Source of the DNA: Candidatus Parcubacteria bacterium
Lineage (GTDB): Bacteria; Patescibacteriota; Minisyncoccia; Phycocordibacterales; UBA6065
NCBI GenBank assembly: GCA_019661795.1
Contig: JAIFWQ010000012.1
Span: forward strand, 1 to 8,290
DNA length: 8,290 nt
Reading direction: 5' to 3'
Position 1 is the first letter of the stretch. Each line of letters opens with the position of its first letter. This document shows positions 4,823 to 8,290 of the stretch, piece after piece. The position numbers were made by a program, and so were the translations under genes. The notes under the pieces were generated by a model, which worked only from the letters and a program-made list of their open reading frames with translations, had not been told where the DNA came from and searched no databases.

Positions 4823-5422
4823 ATGAAAAAATTCGAAGAGAAGAAGTTCGACATCCCGGCCCTGAAAGGCATATCGGCGAAGAATATAGAGGAACATTTG
4901 AAGCTCTATTCGGGCTATGTGAAGCACGCGAACCTGATATTGGAGAAGATAGAAGAGATGTCCAAGGATTCCGAAAAGAACGCCTACGCCCTGGGCGAAC
5001 TCCAGAGGCGCTTCGGGTTCGAATTCGACGGCATGAGGAATCATGAATATTATTTCTCGCATTTCGAAGGCGGACCGAAGGCGCCGGATGCGAAAAGCGC
5101 CCTCCGATCGGCCATCGAGGCCGAATGGGGTTCCTTCGACGGCTGGCTCGCGCGGTTCAAAGCTATCGCCATGACCCGCGGCGTGGGCTGGGCGATCCTC
5201 TATTACGACGCTCATACCGACAGGCTCGTGAATGCGTGGGTGGATGAACAGCATCTCGGGCATCTGACCGGGCTCTCCCCCGTGCTCGCTCTCGACATGT
5301 GGGAGCATTCTTTCGTCGCCGACTATCAGCCGAGCGGAAAAAAGAATTACGTAGAAGATTTTTTCGCGAACCTCAATTGGCAGACGGCGGAGAATCTTTT
5401 CGTCGCCGCCACAGCTTCCTAA
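4823..5422 (+). CDS. Fe/Mn-family superoxide dismutase
   Basis: The enzyme converts superoxide to oxygen and hydrogen peroxide using one bound Fe or Mn ion. The 199-residue product carries all four metal ligands: H25 (IEEH), H74 (RNHEYYF), D158 and H162 (DMWEH). It ends in NLNWQTAENLF, a typical family C-terminus. It departs from the family after the first ligand. The usual H-x3-HH-x2-Y helix pattern is H-LKLYSG-Y32, one residue shorter and without the second-shell histidine pair. G70 and Q143 align with E. coli MnSOD G77 and Q146 rather than with FeSOD Q69 and A141, which hints at Mn-type tuning. I chose ATG 4823 because the upstream in-frame TTG at 4763 lies in the terminator. No signal peptide is present, so it is cytosolic. 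Its last 50 bp overlap comEC. Confidence 0.93.
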   Translation: MKKFEEKKFDIPALKGISAKNIEEHLKLYSGYVKHANLILEKIEEMSKDSEKNAYALGELQRRFGFEFDGMRNHEYYFSHFEGGPKAPDAKSALRSAIEAEWGSFDGWLARFKAIAMTRGVGWAILYYDAHTDRLVNAWVDEQHLGHLTGLSPVLALDMWEHSFVADYQPSGKKNYVEDFFANLNWQTAENLFVAATAS

Positions 5423-6836
5423 TGATCAGCGCATAGGCCGCATAGGAGAGCGCCGCGAGAGGCGCCCCGAACGACGCTTTCATCGTGGCGAACGGGAATG
5501 CGGCGAAAAAAGCCGTCGTTTCGAGCATGTATGAGAGCACCAGCCGCGTGATCCATGCGATAGGCCATGCGGCGACCGGACTGACGAATCCGACGGCCCC
5601 TGTCGCGAATCCGCCGAGCATGGCGTACGGTACGGCAGGCAGGACGAGAAGATTCGGCGCGAGCGCGATGACCGATATCTCGCCCATTTTATAAAGTATG
5701 AACGGCAGGGTGAATATCTGCGTCGAGATAGTCATGGACAGGATCTCGCGCATGCCGAACCGTTCCGAAACGAACGGGAGGCGGTCTTTGACCAAAGGAG
5801 ATACATATATGACGGCGATCGTGGCGAGAAAGCTCAACTGGAACGATATGTCGAACGCGAGGATGCGCGGATTTTCGAGGAGCATGATGAACGCCGCCGC
5901 GACGAGAGCGCGGACGACATCGTATCGCCTGCCGATGCCGCGGGCCAAAAGCATGACGAGGGCCATGAACGTGGCGCGCACGGTCGTGGCCGATGCGCCG
6001 GTCATGAGGGCGAAAAGGACGATGGAGAGGGCGCCGAGCGACTGGCCGACGGCGCGAGGCAGGAAAGAGAACGCCCGCAGGAGGCTTTCCGCCACGACCG
6101 TGACATTCGATCCCGACAGGACGAGCACATGAGTGAGTCCGGATCGCTTGAAATCGTCGATCACCTGTTCGGGCAGGGACGCTTTTTCTCCCAAAATAAG
6201 TCCGGCGGCGAGGGACGCATGAGGTTCCGGCAAAAGCGTCCGCACGCGCCCCATGAAAGCCGATTTAAATGATATGAGAAGAGCGACGATCGGATTTCCC
6301 TTCCCTTCGCCCGTCTTTTTTGCCCGCGCATAGGACATCGTGTACCGTATGCCGTCTTTTCCGAGATAGGAGACGTAATCGAATTCCGGGCCGCCTTCGT
6401 ATGTCTGAAAGCTCTCCGGCAGTTTGAGAGTCCCGGCAAGCGTCAGCGCGTCGCCGTATGCGAAACGGCCGCTCGCGCCGACGCTCGCTATGATCCTGTC
6501 CTCGCCTTCATCGGGATCAAAGCAAAAGCGCTCGACCGGCCCTTTCTTTTCAGGTTCCGCGCATATGACGCCGGCGATGGAGGCTTTCTTGCCTATATAT
6601 CTGTCGAGAGGATGATCGTTATGTTCCGAAACCTGAAGGCGCAGAGCGCCGAGGGAGAACGACATGGCCGCGCCGAAGCAAAAAAGGACGAGCGGCTTCT
6701 TTCTGGCGAAAAAAATGCCCGTCAAAAGAACAGGAACGGCGAAAACGAAGATCAGCCGCGGGAACGATATGAAAGACGCCGCGAATACGCCCGCAAAAAA
6801 TGAAAGAGAGAAGCCGTAGAATGCCCTGTTCTTCAC
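5373..6836 (-). CDS. comEC: ComEC/Rec2-family DNA uptake channel
   Basis: ComEC is the inner-membrane channel that passes single-stranded DNA into the cell during natural transformation. The 487-residue protein has N-terminal membrane segments (about 8-65). An extracytoplasmic OB-like DUF4131 region follows (about 75-170), with C92 and C105 that might form a disulfide. The competence domain starts near 185 and shows ASLAAGLILGEKASLP (207-222) and GLTHVLVLSGSNVTVV (233-248), then six to eight membrane spans and a basic KLWRRRK end. The C-terminal metallo-beta-lactamase-like domain of longer ComEC proteins (700-800 residues) is absent. The gene is last in recJ-rnhA-comEC, 33 nt behind rnhA with no terminator between. 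No Shine-Dalgarno motif is seen. Its 3' end overlaps the superoxide dismutase gene by 50 bp in antisense. Confidence 0.93.
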   Translation of the reverse strand: MKNRAFYGFSLSFFAGVFAASFISFPRLIFVFAVPVLLTGIFFARKKPLVLFCFGAAMSFSLGALRLQVSEHNDHPLDRYIGKKASIAGVICAEPEKKGPVERFCFDPDEGEDRIIASVGASGRFAYGDALTLAGTLKLPESFQTYEGGPEFDYVSYLGKDGIRYTMSYARAKKTGEGKGNPIVALLISFKSAFMGRVRTLLPEPHASLAAGLILGEKASLPEQVIDDFKRSGLTHVLVLSGSNVTVVAESLLRAFSFLPRAVGQSLGALSIVLFALMTGASATTVRATFMALVMLLARGIGRRYDVVRALVAAAFIMLLENPRILAFDISFQLSFLATIAVIYVSPLVKDRLPFVSERFGMREILSMTISTQIFTLPFILYKMGEISVIALAPNLLVLPAVPYAMLGGFATGAVGFVSPVAAWPIAWITRLVLSYMLETTAFFAAFPFATMKASFGAPLAALSYAAYALIIRKLWRRRKDSPPSAN

Positions 6837-6869
6837 CGAACAAGGCTAGCAGACGGAGATAAAGAAAAA

Positions 6870-7565
6870 TTAAAGGCCCCAGCCCCTGATGATCGCCTTT
6901 TCGTCTTCCGCGCTCGCGGATTTTTTGAATTTCGCCCCTTTTACGCCTTTGACCCGGGCTTCGCATTCCGTCCACGTCTTGTGGATCTCGAGGATGCCGT
7001 CGACAAGCGACAGATATGAATATGCAGGAACCGACGAAGATCTTTTTCTCGAAGCGGTCGCTTTTGCGGCTGGTTCGGCATCGAGGTCGATCGGATATTT
7101 TGCCCGCGGACCTTCATAGAGATGCGGGTCGAGGCCGTCCGCGAACGCCGTCGCGATCTCGTCGCATCTTTCGTTCCCCGGATGTCCGGCATGGCCTTGG
7201 ACGTATTTCCATTCGACGGCGAGGCCTTTCGCCGCGAATGCGAGAGCTTCCCACAGGTCGCGGTTCTCGACGTCTTTTTTGCCCGCGGTCTTCCAGCCGT
7301 TCCTCTGCCAGCCTGCCACCCAAGAGGTGATGCCGTTTATCATATATTTCGAATCGGTCTGAAGGACGATATCGCCCGCAAGATCGTTCGCGGCTACATG
7401 CGCGAGGGCGTTTATGGCCGCGGAAAGCTCCATCCTGTTATTCGTCGTGTGGCCTTCGCCGCCGCCGAGCTCGATCACCTTGTCTTCGGTGCGGATGATC
7501 GTTCCCCAGCCGCCTGGGCCGGGATTTCCTCGGGACGAACCGTCAGTGAATATGGTTATAGCCAT
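6870..7565 (-). CDS. rnhA: Ribonuclease HI with C-terminal hybrid-binding-like domain
   Basis: RNase HI cuts the RNA strand of RNA-DNA hybrids, removing primers and R-loops. The catalytic domain occupies about 1-148: FTDGSSRGNPGPGGWG with D8, NNRMEL with E46, TDSKY with D71, and VQGHAGHPGNERCDEIA with H125 and D135. All four acidic residues and the histidine match E. coli D10, E48, D70, D134 and H124. A flexible, basic linker (about 150-180) leads to a second unit at 181-231, with YLSLVDG, HKTWTECEARVKGVKGAKFKK and a short helix. This resembles the hybrid-binding (caulimovirus VI) domain usually found at the N-terminus of eukaryotic RNase H1. The protein is therefore about 75 residues longer than E. 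coli RNase HI. The start codon lies 2 nt after the recJ stop, pointing to a shared transcript and coupled translation. Confidence 0.95.
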   Translation of the reverse strand: MAITIFTDGSSRGNPGPGGWGTIIRTEDKVIELGGGEGHTTNNRMELSAAINALAHVAANDLAGDIVLQTDSKYMINGITSWVAGWQRNGWKTAGKKDVENRDLWEALAFAAKGLAVEWKYVQGHAGHPGNERCDEIATAFADGLDPHLYEGPRAKYPIDLDAEPAAKATASRKRSSSVPAYSYLSLVDGILEIHKTWTECEARVKGVKGAKFKKSASAEDEKAIIRGWGL

Positions 7566-7567
7566 GG

Positions 7568-8290
7568 TCAGAGTATATCAACGATGCGCAATCGGAGCTC
7601 CGGATAATTCTTGAACGTCGATTTTTCGAGATGGGCGACGATGTCAATCGTCGACTTCGGGATCGCATGGGGAGGCAGGGAATCTTTCGGCAGGAAAAAT
7701 TGTATGGCGGATATTTTGCGCCTGCCGCCGTCCTGAAATACAATCTCGGTGTGATTGCCTTCCTTGCCGAACGACTTCACCGAATCTATATATGCGCCAT
7801 GTATGAGAAACAGCGGCTTCGGATTGCCGACGCCGAAGGGCGCGAGCTTTTCGATGTCTTTGTAGAGGTCCCATGACACGTCTTCGAGCGATATTTGCGC
7901 GTCGACGACGCTTTTTCTTTCTTCCCCTTCAGGGCCGATGCTGATCGCCGCCTGTTCGAGAGCCTCCGCGAGGCTGTGGATGCCGTCATCGGACACTTCG
8001 AATCCTCCCGACGCGCTGTGCCCGCCGTATGCCAGGAAAGACAGAGGCGTCTTCTGCATGATGGAAAGGACACTTCCCGATCCGCCCGATCTGCACGAGC
8101 CTTTGATGATGCCTTCCCCGTCCCTGCCCCAAAGGAATGCGGGTTTGCCGTATTCTTCGGCGAGAGAATTGGCGACGAGACCGAGCAAAGACGGCCTCCA
8201 AAGCGGATTGCCGAGGACGATCACCCTTTTTTCTTCGACGTTCCTTTCGGCGAGGATCTTCTTCACTTCTTTTACGAGAGCGGCGACGGT
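7568..8290 (-). CDS. recJ: Single-stranded-DNA exonuclease RecJ, C-terminal part (partial)
   Basis: RecJ is a 5'-3' single-stranded DNA exonuclease of recombination and mismatch repair. The frame is open to the right edge, so only the last 240 residues are present and the catalytic DHH domain lies outside. Visible are the DHHA1 domain, with VIVLGNPLWRPSLLGLVA (23-40 of this fragment), GSCRS (64-68) and YGGHSASGGF (88-97), and the C-terminal OB domain with KLAPFGVGNPKP (148-159) and a final ELRLRIVDIL strand. The in-frame GTG at 8266 is internal: coding continues upstream with no stop. The usual IGAA/W-H-x-G-type signature after NP is written WRPSLLG here. It is upstream of rnhA and comEC, 2 nt from rnhA, forming the head of the visible part of the operon. 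Confidence 0.94.
   Translation of the reverse strand, partial: TVAALVKEVKKILAERNVEEKRVIVLGNPLWRPSLLGLVANSLAEEYGKPAFLWGRDGEGIIKGSCRSGGSGSVLSIMQKTPLSFLAYGGHSASGGFEVSDDGIHSLAEALEQAAISIGPEGEERKSVVDAQISLEDVSWDLYKDIEKLAPFGVGNPKPLFLIHGAYIDSVKSFGKEGNHTEIVFQDGGRRKISAIQFFLPKDSLPPHAIPKSTIDIVAHLEKSTFKNYPELRLRIVDIL

Noticed and set aside
30..7800. Repeated TATATA/ATATAT runs throughout the window that resemble promoter elements
   Set aside because: Most fall inside genes as Ile-Tyr or Tyr-Ile codon pairs (for example in fusA, rsmC, comEC and recJ) and are not positioned before start codons.
8264..8266. GTG as a start codon giving a complete short RecJ-like protein
   Set aside because: The frame continues open to the window edge, and the DHHA1 domain needs the upstream catalytic DHH domain, so this is an internal valine codon.
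1..8290. Stop-codon recoding (TGA as glycine) seen in some Patescibacteria
   Set aside because: TGA ends rsmC, recJ, the protease gene and comEC at sensible family lengths, and no in-frame TGA is needed inside a conserved domain.

Overview
The window is ordinary, compact bacterial chromosome carrying core genes. It shows no mobile element, CRISPR array, tRNA, rRNA or integration scar. The gene set and style suggest a Candidate Phyla Radiation (Patescibacteria) bacterium, probably Parcubacteria-like. The reasons are very tight packing with convergent gene overlaps, almost no Shine-Dalgarno motifs, a short ComEC without a C-terminal nuclease-like domain, a ribonuclease HI with a C-terminal hybrid-binding-like tail, and a divergent Fe/Mn superoxide dismutase. 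This placement rests on recalled family resemblance and was not computed. TGA serves as an ordinary stop codon, so the recoded SR1/Gracilibacteria code is not used.

Positions 1-2037, minus strand: the str operon in the order rpsL (S12), rpsG (S7), fusA (EF-G). fusA runs off the left edge. The 185-bp gap upstream of rpsL holds a GC-rich imperfect hairpin that would lie in the rpsL mRNA leader.

Positions 2223-3753: rsmC (16S rRNA G1207 methyltransferase, plus strand) converges on a site-2-type membrane metalloprotease (minus strand) with a 20-bp overlap. The protease then diverges from rpmB across a 40-bp gap with overlapping -10-like elements.

Positions 3794-5422, plus strand: rpmB (L28) is followed by a possible 30-residue single-span membrane peptide and an intrinsic terminator. 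Next comes a self-contained MTH1-like Nudix hydrolase gene with its own promoter, Shine-Dalgarno site and perfect terminator. An Fe/Mn-family superoxide dismutase follows behind a TATAAT box.

Positions 5373-8290, minus strand: a probable operon recJ (5' end outside the window), rnhA, comEC. comEC overlaps the superoxide dismutase gene by 50 bp, tail to tail. The operon joins a DNA-uptake channel to two nucleic-acid-processing nucleases.

No clearly undescribed multi-gene system is present. The points most worth a second look are the one-residue deletion in the S12 decoding-centre loop, the replaced base-recognition residues in the Nudix protein, the pattern of short SD-less leaders, the small membrane peptide, the domain order of the ribonuclease H, and the recJ-rnhA-comEC linkage.
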